Below, one piece after another: positions 24,155 to 35,579 of a DNA stretch of 64,000 nucleotides. The DNA is from Armigeres subalbatus (taxonomy: Eukaryota; Arthropoda; Insecta; Diptera; Culicidae): NCBI RefSeq assembly GCF_024139115.2, contig NC_085140.1, positions 233,680,371 to 233,744,370 on the forward strand, read 5' to 3'. Positions within the stretch are counted from its first letter, which is position 1. Each line of letters begins with the position of its first letter. The notes beneath the pieces were generated by a model. That model made no database searches and had not been told where the DNA came from. It saw only the letters and a program-made list of their open reading frames with translations. A program made the translations under genes and the position numbers.

Positions 24155-25029
24155 TTAACACATTATGTATCGCCAAGGCTTTACATATATTTGTGAAATA
24201 TATTTCAAAATTATGAGATTTTGTTTCATTACCTGTTTCATCATCCCAAAATTCAACAGGGGCTGATAAAATTGAGATATCACCAATGGAGCACCACACT
24301 AGCGTGATCCAAATATAGTGCATTCAACATTTTGGGGCTAAACACGATTGTTGTGTTATAAACACTCATGTTATTATGTATGATACTGCCTTCCGTCTTT
24401 TTATTTCATCCTTTCAGAAATCAAGAAATCTATTAACTCTATTACCAGACAACTATTGGTTTTCTATCTCAGAAGACAGCATAAATCAAAAAATAACTGC
24501 AGTTGAAGAAGGGAACTCACTCTTCCAGGACATTAAGACGTATTAGAACTTGGTGAGAGAATTCCATTGTATATCTTTATCAATTTATATTGAAACTATA
24601 TGATTATAAACCATAAAAAAAAACCATCAGGGCACCCGATTGAAGCGATTTGGATAGGAAGAGTGGAATCGCCAACTTCCTATTGTTAACATCTCGTGGA
24701 TAAAGGGCGGGCTCTTCTCCCCATCTATTGGGTCAATCTGGGAAACGAGGGCTTAATATTGTATTATTGATTGTACGAACTTTCTTCTGGAAGGAGATTC
24801 TCTACTCATCCCGTGGATTTTGCATAAGTGCCTCTGCTTATGGAACCACCCTACCCATTTTTGGCCCTTCATACAGGAGTTTGATGAAATGCATTCAATA
24901 ATATAAATAGGATCAAATCGTTTGTCAGATATGACCAGTGCTATCGGCAGGTGCCTTGCTACAATAGATGGTAGTATCATCATCATCATCATCATCATTT
25001 AGAAAAAGGTGATCGGTTGTCGGCACCCA
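24155..25029. other. no gene recognised; ATC microsatellite
   Basis: A minus-strand frame ending at 24123 runs into the piggyBac-like terminus and has no known domain. A short (ATC)n microsatellite lies at about 24976-24997 and explains the run of methionines in a minus-strand frame. Confidence 0.5.
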
Positions 25030-25414
25030 AAAAAAACAATAAAATCCAGATGAATCCACCTAGCGTTGGTGGTGCCTTTCTCGCGCATTAAAAAAAGTAA
25101 GAAAAACACATAAAAGAGGTCGAAATAGCGCTTTAGGGGGATAGATTTTACCTTTTCCATCAATTCATATCCATTTACGGTCATTTGAATGCATTGCTGC
25201 AAGCTTTAAATTTTTTTTTCGTTTTTTTAATTTTTTCTAAAGGGGGGACGCAATGACCGATCGGGCAAATTTTCAATAGGAAACAACTAGACCGCCAGCC
25301 GTGTCGATTGCAACTTGTGTGTGTTGCAAGTGTGTCTCACATTTTTGTACACACACACATGCATACACACATACAGACATCATCTCAATTCGTCGAGCTG
25401 AGTCGATTGGTATA

Positions 25415-26598
25415 CACACAAAAAAAAATCGTTGGTAAAAGTCAAAGAAACGTTGGTAAAATTAAGAAAATCAGTTAGTGATTTTCAGTAGAAAGTATAG
25501 GATTGTTAAATCTACAATTTCAAAAATGTCACTTCGGGATGAACTTTGACAAGAGAAATCTTTTTAAAACAACATTTTCCATTCAAAACTAAATGTGTAT
25601 TTAGTTATTAAGGCAAGAGTTTCCTCTTAAAATTAAATGTGTATTTTACATTGAAATCAATAATTCACTTTCAAAACAATAAGTATTGTGTGTTTTTATT
25701 TCAATTAAGCGAAAATAAAGAATAAAAAAATGAACGACGACGTAAATTTTACACAATTATTGGATGTTTATTGTTTCTTTTATGGATAGCGACTGGATGG
25801 CCGTGTTTGTTACTTAACGTTTAGTGGATCATTTCGTACCGCAGAATTGTATCGTTCCGGGAATCCATGGCTATGGACATCGAAATCGAAACCGTGGACA
25901 ATGTTGCACGGTTCATGTTCAAATCGTCGAAGCACCTCGAAGTGTATGTGAGTCGTTTCGTTGATAGTCACCCATTGCATCGAGGAAATCGGTCAACGCG
26001 GGACTTTGCTGCAGTCCACTTGGCGTTTCCCATTCCAAATACTTCCGAACAATGCGCTCAGTTTCCGTCGAAGGTATCACCTTACAGCAATCTAAAAAAG
26101 GGGTTATCACAATATATTGTAGGCAAACATTTTCAAACCAAATTACCTACCTGTTCATCTCGAAGATGGTTTTCGATCCTTTCGTCCATTCCGTGGTTGA
26201 TGGCGACGTATAGGATCATTTGAATTTTGATGAATTTGGTGCCGAAACTCCGAATAAAATAGTTCCGACAAAGAATTTTCCAATCGGTACTTTTTTTCAA
26301 GCGCGCTTTTCAATTTCTTTTTTGTCACTGACAGATAGTAGGTGGCTGCCAGTTTATATCATTATTTCCAGTCAGTGTTGCCAAAAATGCGAAATGTTGC
26401 AGTTTGGTTGATTATTTTATAAATATTGTTTTGAAATTTTTCACTGTGAAAATCACAGTTCCAACCTGAGTAAAAACTTTCAAATCCATCAATTTTGCAT
26501 TTCACTGCAAAGTTTTAGCAGTTAAAAATACCAAATTTACCATACTTTTAAATTTAAAAGTAGAAAATGTTGGAATCCCAACTTTTTTTTGCTCTGTG
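25415..26598. mobile_element. 1184-bp TIR element with TA duplication, nested
   Basis: The ends CACACAAAAAAAAATCGTTGG-like and, reversed, CACAGAGCAAAAAAAAGTTG are flanked by TA (25413-25414, 26599-26600). Most of the interior differs from the AT-rich ends: 25740-26400 is GC-richer and gene-like (see the entry at 25919). Confidence 0.7.
25919..26219 (-). CDS. possible captured gene fragment inside the TIR element (81 aa)
   Basis: On the minus strand, exons 26147-26219 and 25919-26091 join across a 55-bp GT-AG intron (donor TAG|GTAATT, acceptor CCTTTTTAG|AT). The product starts MILYVAINHGMDERIENHLR and ends in TLRGASTI. The middle segment (STETERIVRKYLEWETPS, LTDFLDAMGDYQRND) has coding-like, amphipathic composition. 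An AATAAA for the same strand occurs near 25771. The frame is also open upstream of the ATG, so the original gene may have had a longer N-terminus. The family is not recognised. A plus-strand 118-codon frame overlaps it and looks like an antisense shadow. It could be the element's own gene or a captured host fragment. Confidence 0.35.
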
Positions 26599-26785
26599 TA
26601 TATAACACTATGGGTCGCCGAGCCTTCTATAAAAAGTTCGGTTTTGGAGTGATCCTATAGCCTTTACGTATACTTTGTATACGAGAATGGCAAAAACGGA
26701 AAATATTAACTGAAGGCGTTCTGTCAGAAAATAACAAAATTAATTATGTGAATGGCAATGAAATTGTTTACATTTAAGTATATTA

Positions 26786-27037
26786 GCCGTTACAAATATT
26801 TAAATAACATTATGTCCTACTGGTCTCGGAAAGGTCAAGGGGGGAGGGGCGAGGATAAAAAATAAATATAAAAATGAAAAAAAAAATTAAAAAAAGTCCT
26901 CGGATTTGCTAAATAATGTTTTGAAAATCCTCAAAATTATCCGAATTTTATTTTGTTGCCCCCTCAAAATATTCTTTTTTGGCAAAGAGAAATCCGAAAG
27001 GGGGAGAAAAAATTGTTTTAAAATATTTGTATCGGCC
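26786..27037. mobile_element. 252-bp MITE, second copy of the TAA family
   Basis: Reverse-orientation relative of 2484-2730, with the same GCCGTTACAAATATTTAAA end, the same G-rich and TTTTGTTGCCCCCTCAAAAT core and terminal TTA on both sides. Confidence 0.7.
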
Positions 27038-27302
27038 TTATACATATTTAATTAAGCTTTCAAAAATTGTTATTTTCGCTCACAACGTGGCTAATAATCT
27101 GAAATTAGTCAACTTTGTTTTGTTTTTATATCTCCCTTGGAAAATGGGGTGCTGACAACCGAAATTAGCAAACTCTTTGAAAAGCAAAAATAAAAGACTA
27201 ATTGCAAACGCTACGATTTGTCAATCTGTCCATATCTGTTATCTGTCAAAAGTCACGTCGGTCAGTGCCAGCAATCGACCACCTTCCCTTACTAATCCCA
27301 AG

Positions 27303-27534
27303 TCTTCTTCTTCTTATTGAGACATTGCCGCCTCGCAGCTTAGTGTTCATTCAGCACTTCCACAGTTATTAACTGCGAGGTTTCTTAGCCAAGTTACCAT
27401 TTTTGCATTCGTATATCATGAGGCTAACACGATGATACTTCTATGTCCAGGGAAATCGAGACCGGGTATCGAACCCAGCCACCCTCAGCATGGTCTTGCT
27501 TTGTAGCCGCGCGTCTTACCGCACGGCTAAGGAC
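27303..27534 (-). mobile_element. Feilai-like SINE with internal deletion
   Basis: The tail side starts with TTCTTCTTCTTATTG and the 5' end is marked by CCGTGCGG-type sequence near 27530. The stretch between the GGAAATCGAGAC block and the B box is about 45 bp shorter than in the copy at 1589. Confidence 0.75.
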
Positions 27535-27655
27535 TAATCCCAAGTACCAATTCCAAATCCTCCTTTTTTGCTGGACGTTTCATTCGATTGAAATTCTGAC
27601 AATATATTAGAACTTCAGACGAATTCTGTTTCTTCGAAGAGATTTTAGTCGGAAG

Positions 27656-27897
27656 TATTGAGATTCTCACGCCCGAATGTGTGAGTGGCGATAAAAGGAA
27701 AACAAACACTCCTAGATGGTGCTACTCAGCAAAGTTTGGGTAAAAATGAGTATATTTCCATATATTTTTTGACTACTTCGCAACCATCGTGCTGACTCGA
27801 TCAATTTTGAGGTTATGAGCAGAAGGAAAACAAACATGTATTTACACATGCCGAATTGCACATCAGTGTGCGAGCGTTAAACGTCACTCATCTCTAT
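27656..27897 (+). repeat. 242-bp direct repeat, copy 1 (identical to 28455-28696)
   Basis: It starts TATTGAGATTCTCACGCC and ends CACTCATCTCTAT. It matches the second copy base for base. A Feilai-like SINE follows immediately. Confidence 0.85.
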
Positions 27898-27898
27898 G

Positions 27899-28158
27899 AG
27901 GCCCTCCTTAACCCTGAGGTGAGACGCGGGGCTACAAAGCAAGACCATGCTGAGGGTGCCTGGGTTCGGTGCCGGTCTAGGCAATTTTCGGATTGGAAAT
28001 TGTCTCGACTTCGTGCTAGCCTCATGATATACGAATGCAAAAATTGTACCTTGGCTTAGAAACCACGCAGTCAATAATTGTGGAAGTGCTTAATGCACAC
28101 TAACCTGCGAGGTAATAATGTCCCAGTGGGGGATGTAATGCCAACGAAGAAGAAGGTG
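27899..28158 (+). mobile_element. Feilai-like SINE, plus strand
   Basis: A diverged A box (CTTAACCCTGAGGTGAGACG), CAAGACCATGCTGAGGGT, a damaged B box (GGTTCGGTGCC) and a GAAGAAGAAGG tail. It sits directly after the first 242-bp repeat. Confidence 0.75.
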
Positions 28159-28454
28159 ACGAAGAAAAAAATGTAGGTCGACGAAATATTTACCCGGTGT
28201 TTCACCTGGTATATAACACTATCTCCGGGCCTCCTATAAAAAGTTTGTTTTCGGAGCGAATATATAGCCTTTGTAAATAGTAGAATATATAGATGTGCGA
28301 AAGCATGATTGGGTTCGTTTTTTTGACCATGTACCAGGGGCATACGACATCACACCGCTTAATATTTTGATTGAAATCGTGACGTCATGCTGTCAGGACT
28401 CTGGAGACACATTTGACGGTTCGTTTGGAGACAGAGGATTTATCTTCGCTCATC

Positions 28455-28696
28455 TATTGAGATTCTCACGCCCGAATGTGTGAGTGGCGATAAAAGGAAA
28501 ACAAACACTCCTAGATGGTGCTACTCAGCAAAGTTTGGGTAAAAATGAGTATATTTCCATATATTTTTTGACTACTTCGCAACCATCGTGCTGACTCGAT
28601 CAATTTTGAGGTTATGAGCAGAAGGAAAACAAACATGTATTTACACATGCCGAATTGCACATCAGTGTGCGAGCGTTAAACGTCACTCATCTCTAT
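28455..28696 (+). repeat. 242-bp direct repeat, copy 2
   Basis: Identical to 27656-27897, with an offset of 799 bp. A short inverted match (TAGAATATATAGATG at about 28282 against its complement at about 28690-28705) brackets this copy, hinting that it sits at the end of a small palindromic element. Confidence 0.85.
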
Positions 28697-28711
28697 ATAT
28701 TCCACTATCTA

Positions 28712-28965
28712 CACGTAAAAAAATAACCTTATATGTTATGGCAAAAAACCATTCGAAAATACTTATACTCTTCATTATGCCACCTAATGAATGATCACAT
28801 ATCAAAAAGCTAATAACATTCATAAGTTAATGAAAAGTATAAGTTTCGGAATGTATGTGACTAATGCCATGTATAAGTTTTTTCTTATACATATCATTAA
28901 GCGCCTGCTTTGGCAAAAAAGTATTAGAAATCTTAATAGTAAATAACATTAAATTTTTTTACGTG
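28712..28965. mobile_element. 254-bp MITE, CACGTAAAAAAAT ends, TA duplication
   Basis: CACGTAAAAAAATAACCTTA at the left faces ATTTTTTTACGTG at the right, with TA flanks at 28710-28711 and 28966-28967. Confidence 0.65.
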
Positions 28966-29006
28966 TATATAGCCTTCACTCGTACTTAGTGTACGAGATA
29001 GGCAAA

Positions 29007-29765
29007 AGCAAAAAAGTGGATCCGCAATAGAAACAGTTTCTTCATTCACGCGCATCATAATTGGAACTTTTTTTTAGGAAACTCAAAACCGACGCGTATA
29101 CTTACGCAAGTTGTCATGTGCTGAAATGACTGTAGCAACCAGCACAATTGTCTCATACTGGCTTGATTGTCTGGCTTTATGGAACAGTTTTGCTTTTATT
29201 GGCAAATTACATGTCTGTCATAAAGGTGATGACGATTTTCGCGACCAAAGCAACGTGTAGTAATTTATTCGATGTTGTAGAGTTTCCCCAGTGCTTGTGA
29301 ATGTAACCGTTCCCAATTAAAAAGTAAAAACGCCTTTCAATTTGAAATAGAAGTGTGATTTATTGAACATCACGCATGAACTAATGAAATCTGATAAATG
29401 AAGTTTGCCAAAATCTGATGAATGAAGAAAAGATGCCAAAATACATTTCAATTAAGGCGAAATATATGATATGAGGCTTTTCTCAACCATGTGGATAATT
29501 CACAAATTACGTGACGATAAATTTGGCGAGTTTGGAACTCTCCGTATCTTGTAACACTTTTTGTATGAAAGGTTTAATTTTTTGTATGAATTACTAGCTT
29601 TATGTACCAGGCTTTGCTCGCTGAAAAGTAAATCATGCAATTCAAATGTCTAATTGCAGCACCAAACGCACATAGGCAGATAGATTGGCAGAAAGATAGA
29701 TCGATACATCCCAAGTAACATTTTAAGTTTTATAACGATCATGAAAGCCATTATTTGCTCTTCAT
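29007..29765. other. no gene recognised
   Basis: AT-rich. A phrase near 29490 (AATTCACAAATTACGTGACG) resembles a MITE end of the ATCCATAAAT type, but no partner end was identified. Confidence 0.5.
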
Positions 29766-30852
29766 GACTTATATATATATATTAGAGTGGGGCGCAGTTG
29801 TATGGAAAAACGCAAACTTCGTCCGATCAAGTGAGATCAAGGTTTTTCTGAATCGTTTTGGGACCCCAATCAACTGTGCAAAATATGGGCTCGATTGGTT
29901 GCGACCTCCCATGCCGCATCGCGTTTTAAATTTACATGGAGATTAGTATGGGGAAACGTACTTTTTTACCTTTTTGCTATTAGCGACTTCAATTTATCAT
30001 CAATCACGTGACTCAATACGTAAGCATATAGTCTTGAAGATGCCAAAAGACTTTGCCGAAGGAGGTACATAGCTGAAAGGTCTACAAAAAAATATTACGT
30101 TTCGAAAATTGATTGTTCAAACCATATGCAAGAAATCAATGTTTCTGCCAGCACTACCGGACGACCTATGGTTATCGAAGGGCAAAACCCAACTTCCTTC
30201 TTGTCGGATTTTTTCTTTGTGAAATGATTCCGGATAGCTCCCATTAGCTCTAAAGCCCTATAAGATCAATTATTTTGAAATAACACTCAGTTAAATTATT
30301 GGTCTACGTAGTTCAGCAGTGCTGGCAGAATAAAGCCTGTCCACGTTAAATTTCGGACAGTTAGATAATGTTCAATTGGTTTGTCGCTATTACATAAATT
30401 TGGACGAGAGCTAAGACATGCTGAAAGCAGCAGTAAGGCGAATAGATTAAGCTGTCATGTAAATAGATCGTCTCAGTAGCTGATGAAAATGTTAAAAAAT
30501 CGCGTTGGAAGATGGGTGTCCGAAATTTAACGTGGACAGGCTTTAAACGATTTTTTGCATATGGTTTGAACATTCAATCTCCGAAGCGTTATAACTTTTT
30601 TCGTTGACGTTCCAGCAACGTGGCTTCTTCAGCAAAGTTTTTCGGCATCCTTTGGGTTATACTTTAACGCAATGCGCCACTTGGTTTACGATGAACTGAA
30701 ACCTCTAGTAGTAGAAATGCAAAAATATAAGTTCTCCCATACTAATTTCCATACAAACTTCAAACGCGATGCGGAAAGCGAGGATGCAATCAATCGGTCC
30801 CAAATTTTGCACAGTTGTTCAGGACCCAGAATGGCTTCAAAAAACTATGATG
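29766..30852. repeat. about 1.1-kb inverted-repeat element
   Basis: The left arm (TGTGCAAAATATGGGCTCGA, CATGCCGCATCGCGTTTTAA, GAGATTAGTATGGGG) is the diverged complement of the right arm (30710-30840: CTCCCATACTAATTTCC, AAACGCGATGCGGAAAGCG, CCCAAATTTTGCACAGTTG). A second inverted pair lies inside (TCTGCCAGCACTAC against GTAGTTCAGCAGTGCTGGCA). No transposase is present. Confidence 0.65.
30332..30544. mobile_element. 213-bp MITE nested in the inverted-repeat element
   Basis: The terminal repeats AAAGCCTGTCCACGTTAAAT and their exact complement, together with the following TTCGGACA, are perfect over 28 bp. The core is unrelated to the surrounding arms. Confidence 0.75.
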
Positions 30853-30854
30853 AA

Positions 30855-31073
30855 GATGGCCGGGTTCGATTCCCGGACCAATTCAGGAAATTTCCGGATT
30901 AGAAATTTTCTCGACTTCCCTATGGCCTAGACATAAAATATCTTCGTGTTAGCTTTATGAATTATGATATACGAATGCAAAAATGATTAATTGGCTCAGA
31001 AACATTGCAGTTAATAATGCTGATGCGATAATGGATGTGCTGCATGATCACTAAACTACGAGGCGGCAAAGAA
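30855..31073 (+). mobile_element. diverged Feilai-like SINE, 5'-truncated
   Basis: It starts at the B box (GGGTTCGATTCCCGG), keeps TTTTCTCGACTTCCCTATGG and ATACGAATGCAAAAATG, and ends at GAGGCGGCAAAGAAG. The A-box part is missing. Confidence 0.65.
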
Positions 31074-31137
31074 GATCTGTTTTCAACAAATAGGGAGGCA
31101 AGAGTTTGTATAGATACTCGTATCCATATGTGTTCTA

Positions 31138-31316
31138 CGGGTCCGCGACGTAAGGTATAAGTACGTTGGGCATAATATACGTTAGGCATGAAATGCCCCA
31201 AAGAACAGCCTATGATATAATGAAGGCAGAATTATGCCTAACGTCCATTATGTCTAACGTACATCATACCTAACGTTTATTATCCCAACGTACTTATTCC
31301 TAATGAAGTGTACCCG
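31138..31316. mobile_element. 179-bp foldback MITE with 7-8 bp duplication
   Basis: The arms include AATAAGTACGTTGGG-type sequence and several copies of the ACGTTAGGCATAAT unit. The ends CGGGTCC and GTACCCG are flanked by TGTTCTA on both sides. The 7-8 bp duplication suggests a hAT-like source. Confidence 0.65.
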
Positions 31317-31318
31317 TG

Positions 31319-31831
31319 TTCTACAGTATCATTATATGTGAACAAAATCTTTGTTGAGCCTAATTTTTTGACTTGAAAGATTATTCTATTAAAGTTATCC
31401 CCAGGTTCCAGTTTCGGATATATTTTGAAACGAAAAAGACACAGTCAGCAATAATATGTGCTGTCTCTACTCATGTGATGGTACATCTACTGGTCATCAT
31501 ACTTTAAATAGCGCGATATATTTTGTCTCCCCTCAGACGATCATAGATAATCTAGCCTGTCGGGTAATATTGCGTCCCCCAGAGCAAAATAGTACTCACG
31601 ACCCACGGAGCCTTAACCATTTTGATTTTCGACACAAACGAAGTGTTGGCACACGACCAATTTGGTTGTGTCCCCTGTTTTCAATAAATAGCATCAATTG
31701 GATGATTTGAAACACTCTGTCATTATGATTTGAAAGGGTAAAGGCGGCGATTGTTGTTCATTTCCATACCGCATGTTGCATACATGGAACAACACAGTTA
31801 AATGGATATCCACAAAGGGCCACTGGTAGAA
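31319..31831. other. no gene recognised
   Basis: One 84-codon plus frame without recognisable motifs. Nothing else stands out. Confidence 0.45.
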
Positions 31832-33375
31832 TCAGAGTTTTGTATAGAGCAAATTTCGTGTTTCCGTCTGCATGTTGCGGGACATAAGCTGATTACGTAA
31901 TCCGTAAAAGGCCCTATTCGCAGCAGCAATACGTCTTTTCACTTCACAGGAAACGTAATTGTCACATGTTACAAGCGTTCCAAGGTAAACAAGTTCTTCA
32001 ACAACTTCAAACACATCCCCATCAAGCACTAACTCTGTACCAACACCACTAGGTTTTCCCCTATCTCTACCTGCCACCATGTACTTTGTCTTGGTAGAGT
32101 GCTCTGCGATCGATTCCAATGAGGTCGACGTCGTCCGCAAACCCCAGGAGCATATGCGACCGTGTGATGATAGTGCCGTTCCTCTGCACGCCAGATGTCC
32201 TAATAGCGCCTTCGAGTGCAATGCTGAACAATAAATTCGAAAGTGCATCCCTGCTTCAATCCGTCTAAGGTTGACACTTCGTCTGCAATCCGAATACTTG
32301 ATTTTGAGCCATCCATCGTTGCACGTATCAGTCTAATCAGTTTCCCCGGAAAACCATGTTCGGACATTATCTGCCACAGCTCATTTCTCTTCACTGAATC
32401 GTACGCTGCTTTGAAATCAATTAACAGATGGTGAGTCTGCAAGTTGTACTCCCGGAATTTAGCAAAGATCATTCGCAGGCTGAACATCTGATCCGTCGTT
32501 GATCGGCCCTCACAAAAACCTGCCTGGTATTCGCCGACAAAGGACTTTTCAAGCGGTCTCAGTCTGTTAAACAGGATACGCTACAGGATTTTGTACGCCG
32601 AGTCCAGAAGGGTGATCCCTCTGTAATTGGCACACTGTAGTCTGTGCCCTTTCTTATAGATTGGGCATATGAGGCCATCTTACCAGCCGGCAGACAGTTC
32701 TTCATCCTCTCATATTTTCTGGATAATGTGGTGGATTGATGGATCCAGCTGCTCACTTCCGTGTTTGAGAAGCTCGACCGGGATCTCGTCCTTCCCAGCA
32801 GCTTTACCGTTTTCAGCTCGTTCAGAGCCTTCTTAACATCGTCCAGCATTGGTTGTTCCACAGCTTGACCGTCGCCTACTATGTCCATCCTGCTCCTTAA
32901 ATACACCTTCAATGTCACCGTTCAACAAATCTTCGAAGTGCTCCTTCCACCTGACTGCCACCATAGTCTTGTCTGTCAGGAAATTCCCCTTTCGATCATT
33001 AAACATGACGGGCACTGGCGCAGTCTTAAGCCGCGCCATTGACAGTTGCGTAAACCCTCCGCATATCGTTTCTATCCGGGTTCTCCTGCAATTCAGCTAT
33101 CACACTATCTTCGTGTTGACTGTACCGCTCTCTGTTAGAAGGGGTACGAGCCACTAGCATTCGACTTCGACTTCGGCAACATTTTTCTCGTACGTCACTC
33201 GCTGGCACTCCTCATCAAACCAACCATTTCGTTGGCGTCGCTGTACAGTGCCTAACACTTCCTGCGCTGTTGTAGTCACAGCTTCGTGGATTTCCCACAA
33301 TCTGTTGACGTCGCCAGATCCGGTGGCATCTCCTATTCTACACTGACCCCACATATATGGGTCACTTTGTAACAA
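31832..33375 (-). mobile_element. decayed RTE-clade LINE, minus strand
   Basis: Read from 33375 downward, broken frames follow the 52353-55347 copy: a TAQEVLGTVQRRQRNGWFDE-like linker, a KKALNELKT stretch, then the RT segment HHLLIDFKAAYDSVKRNELW and IRLIRATMDG at 32200-32487, then EFVYLGTLVTC-like and REVKRRIAAANRA-like sequence at 31832-32100. It includes the TGG tryptophan that is a stop codon in the later copy. The catalytic FADD block is lost in a disrupted stretch near 32110-32200. Many frameshifts make it a dead relic. Confidence 0.85.
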
Positions 33376-34177
33376 TAGTTAGTCACTCCATTTTGGACGT
33401 TGATCAAATGGAAATGACTCATATTAGTGTGTGACCTATGCAAGATTTGGAAAAATCTGAGAACATCGAAGAATAAAGTCGACCAAACAAAATGGACTAC
33501 GGACTTTCAGGGAGCAGAAGAAGAAAAAACCCAACTTATTTCACCGAGTGGTGATACTGCCTTTCTCGCATTTAGCCAAGACACCAACCTTATATGGCGC
33601 TTGCTTATATAGTTCGATTCCATTTTCTTAATAACTTTTAAACGCAATGGTGGATCGTTATTGAAATCGGTTAAGAATTACTATATGAAAAAGTGGCTAA
33701 TGTTTTTCGGTTTTCGTGTGCACTCACACACAGATGCATACAGACAGACAGACATTTGTTCCAAGGGCTTGACGACCCCTCCTCATGGCCACTGCAAGTT
33801 AGACCGGGACCATAGTCCCTAACCCCTAATCCCAAGTCGTCAAGCGACCCGTGCCGAGGGGATGCATGGCCAGGGGGTGAAATAATAAGCTAGGCCTTTA
33901 ACGGAGCCTGTGGGGTACCTGGGCACCCTCCACAGTAATTGTCCCTTACCGCGTCATGCTGGACTCTGGCGTGGTGGACCTCTTTTCCCGAGCAACTCGT
34001 GGGACCAAAATCAAATGGAAAACCAAGTCAATTCTTCTATTAGTGGTAGTAGTGTAGGCGGCAACCCCTTCGCAAGAGGCCAGAGGCAATAGTCGGCAGC
34101 TCAGTGCGCAGCGCCAGGGTGGGTCACTCAACCTTCCTCTCGGCTAAAAAAACGCCGGTAGGAGTTATTGACGGCCC

Positions 34178-35575
34178 ATGGCTTGTGGAGGCGATGAACC
34201 GCAAACGCGATGGGCTTTCGGCCTTCGAGGTGGTGCGTCATCGAAGCATAATATCAGCAAGGACCTCAAGAGGAGCTTGCAGAAACTTCGAAAGTCGATG
34301 CTGGACGCCAAGCTGGAGAGGGCGGTTGGGACGGCCAAGTGTAAACCCGTGAAATCGGTGGAGTCGAGGTCTACCCAGGCTGAGGCCCAAGGATTCGCGG
34401 ACTCGGGCAAGGTCGAATCGACCCAAGGCGTGCCAGCGAAGACGGTGGTACCAAAGTCTACCCAGACTGAGGCTCAAATATTTGCGGGTACGTCGGGGGT
34501 GACTGCTCCAACGGAGCAGACACAAAACGGGGGAGACAGTCTCCAGGGGATGAGCTCCCTGGAAGCCGCTCCAAAACGCGGAGGGTTACTACCCCGAACA
34601 AGGGTAGTGGGGCTGGGAAGCTGAACCCCGGCCAGGTACCTCCAAAACCGGGGGAGGAAGGACCTGGAAAGGTCCGTCCACTCAGGAAAGACGGTGGCAA
34701 GGGGTTACGGCAGGCTGAAAGTTCTCAGCCGCACCAGACCAGGGAAATAGAGGGGGATGACGCCTCCTGGACCCTGGTTAAGAACAAGAGGAAACCGAAG
34801 ACGTCAAGGGCCGAAAAGAAGGCCCAGGCGAATGAGGGTAGCAAAAAGTCTAGGGTAGGCGCCAATCGCTCCAGGGGCGATGCCCTAGTCATCATGCCGG
34901 ACGAGGCTAAGTACTCGTACGTTTTGAAGGCGATGAGGAGTGACGTCAAGCTCGGTGAACTCGGCGCCGATGTACGTCGAATAAGACGTACCCGGATGGG
35001 CGAGATGATCCTCGAGCTGAAGCGGGGCGCAAAAGGGCGCTGCCTACAAGAAGTTGGCGGAGGAAGTTCTAGGCGAGACGGTCAAGGTGAGGGCACTCAC
35101 TACGGAGGTGAATCTAAGGGTTAAAGACCTGGATGAGATCACCGAAGTCGAAGAGCTCGCCACGGCACTGCGGCGACAGTGTGAAGTGGAGACGCCCACC
35201 GCAGCCGTTCGGCTACGGAAAGGTCCGGCAGGGACGCAGGTAGCATTGGTTCGGCTATATGCAGCGGACGCCTCCAAGGTAGTCAAGTTAGGGAACGTCA
35301 AGGTGGAATGGTTGGTAATCCCCTTTGGGCATATACGAGCAACCCGAAGTTTGCTTCAAGTGCCTGGAACCGGGGCATAAGCAATGGGACGGCAAAGGCC
35401 CTGACAGAAGCAATATCTGCCGACGTTGCGGATTGGAGGGACATAAGGCACAATGCTGCACGAACCCTCCCAATTGTTTGATTTGTTCCAGCAAAGCTGT
35501 GAACAGCAAGCACCCCATATGGGTGCGATGTGCCCGGCGTTTAAGCGTGCTGCAAAATTACAGTGCAGGTAACGC
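34178..35575 (+). pseudogene. R1-clade LINE ORF1 (nucleic-acid-binding gag-like), frameshifted
   Basis: The reading frame shifts near 34620, 35040 and 35325. Segments in order: a basic N-terminal part (KDLKRSLQKLRKSML), a Pro/Gly/Gln-rich linker, the conserved block DALVIMPDEAKYSYVLKAMR with GELGADVRRIRRTRMGEMI, then AEEVLGETVKVRAL and VEELATALRRQCEVETPTAA, then zinc knuckles. Knuckle 1 is CFKCLEPGHKQWDG, with its last Cys changed to Gly. Knuckle 2 (CRRCGLEGHKAQCC) is intact, and a third Cys-His cluster (CLICSSKAV...H...C) follows. ORF1 proteins of this clade bind element RNA. This copy cannot make a full protein. Confidence 0.8.
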
Positions 35576-35579
35576 AGCT

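Larger units (their letters stand above)
25030..26694 (+). repeat. GCCTTTCTCG-family repeat split by a 1.2-kb TIR element
   Basis: The left part has both landmark blocks (GAATCCACCTAGCGTTGGTG then GCCTTTCTCGCGC), the microsatellite and AGTCGATTGGTATA. The right part resumes with TATAACACTATGGGTCGCCG and ends GTATACGAGAATGGCAAAAA. Removing the insertion and one TA restores the family sequence GGTATATAACAC exactly. Confidence 0.8.
28185..29006 (+). repeat. GCCTTTCTCG-family repeat, 3' half, interrupted
   Basis: GGTATATAACACTATCTCCG to ATATATAGCCTTTGT is followed by about 690 bp of other repeats. The terminus resumes at TATAGCCTTCACTCGTACTT and ends in a diverged GTACGAGATAGGCAAAA. Copy 2 of the 242-bp repeat and a MITE fill the gap. 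Confidence 0.6.

Noticed and set aside
24123..24323. Minus-strand frame as the missing 5' exon of the phosphodiesterase
   Set aside because: It does not resemble CBM20 and ends inside the piggyBac-like terminus.
24753..24998. Minus-strand frame starting with seven methionines
   Set aside because: The methionines come from an ATC/GAT microsatellite; the rest has no domain.
25867..26223. 118-codon plus-strand frame in the nested TIR element
   Set aside because: The opposite strand has the splice-like structure and more protein-like composition, so this was taken as its antisense shadow.
27656..28696. A complete LTR retrotransposon or TRIM
   Set aside because: The identical repeats lack clear TG-CA borders, target duplication, primer-binding site and polypurine tract, and the space between them is filled by unrelated repeats.
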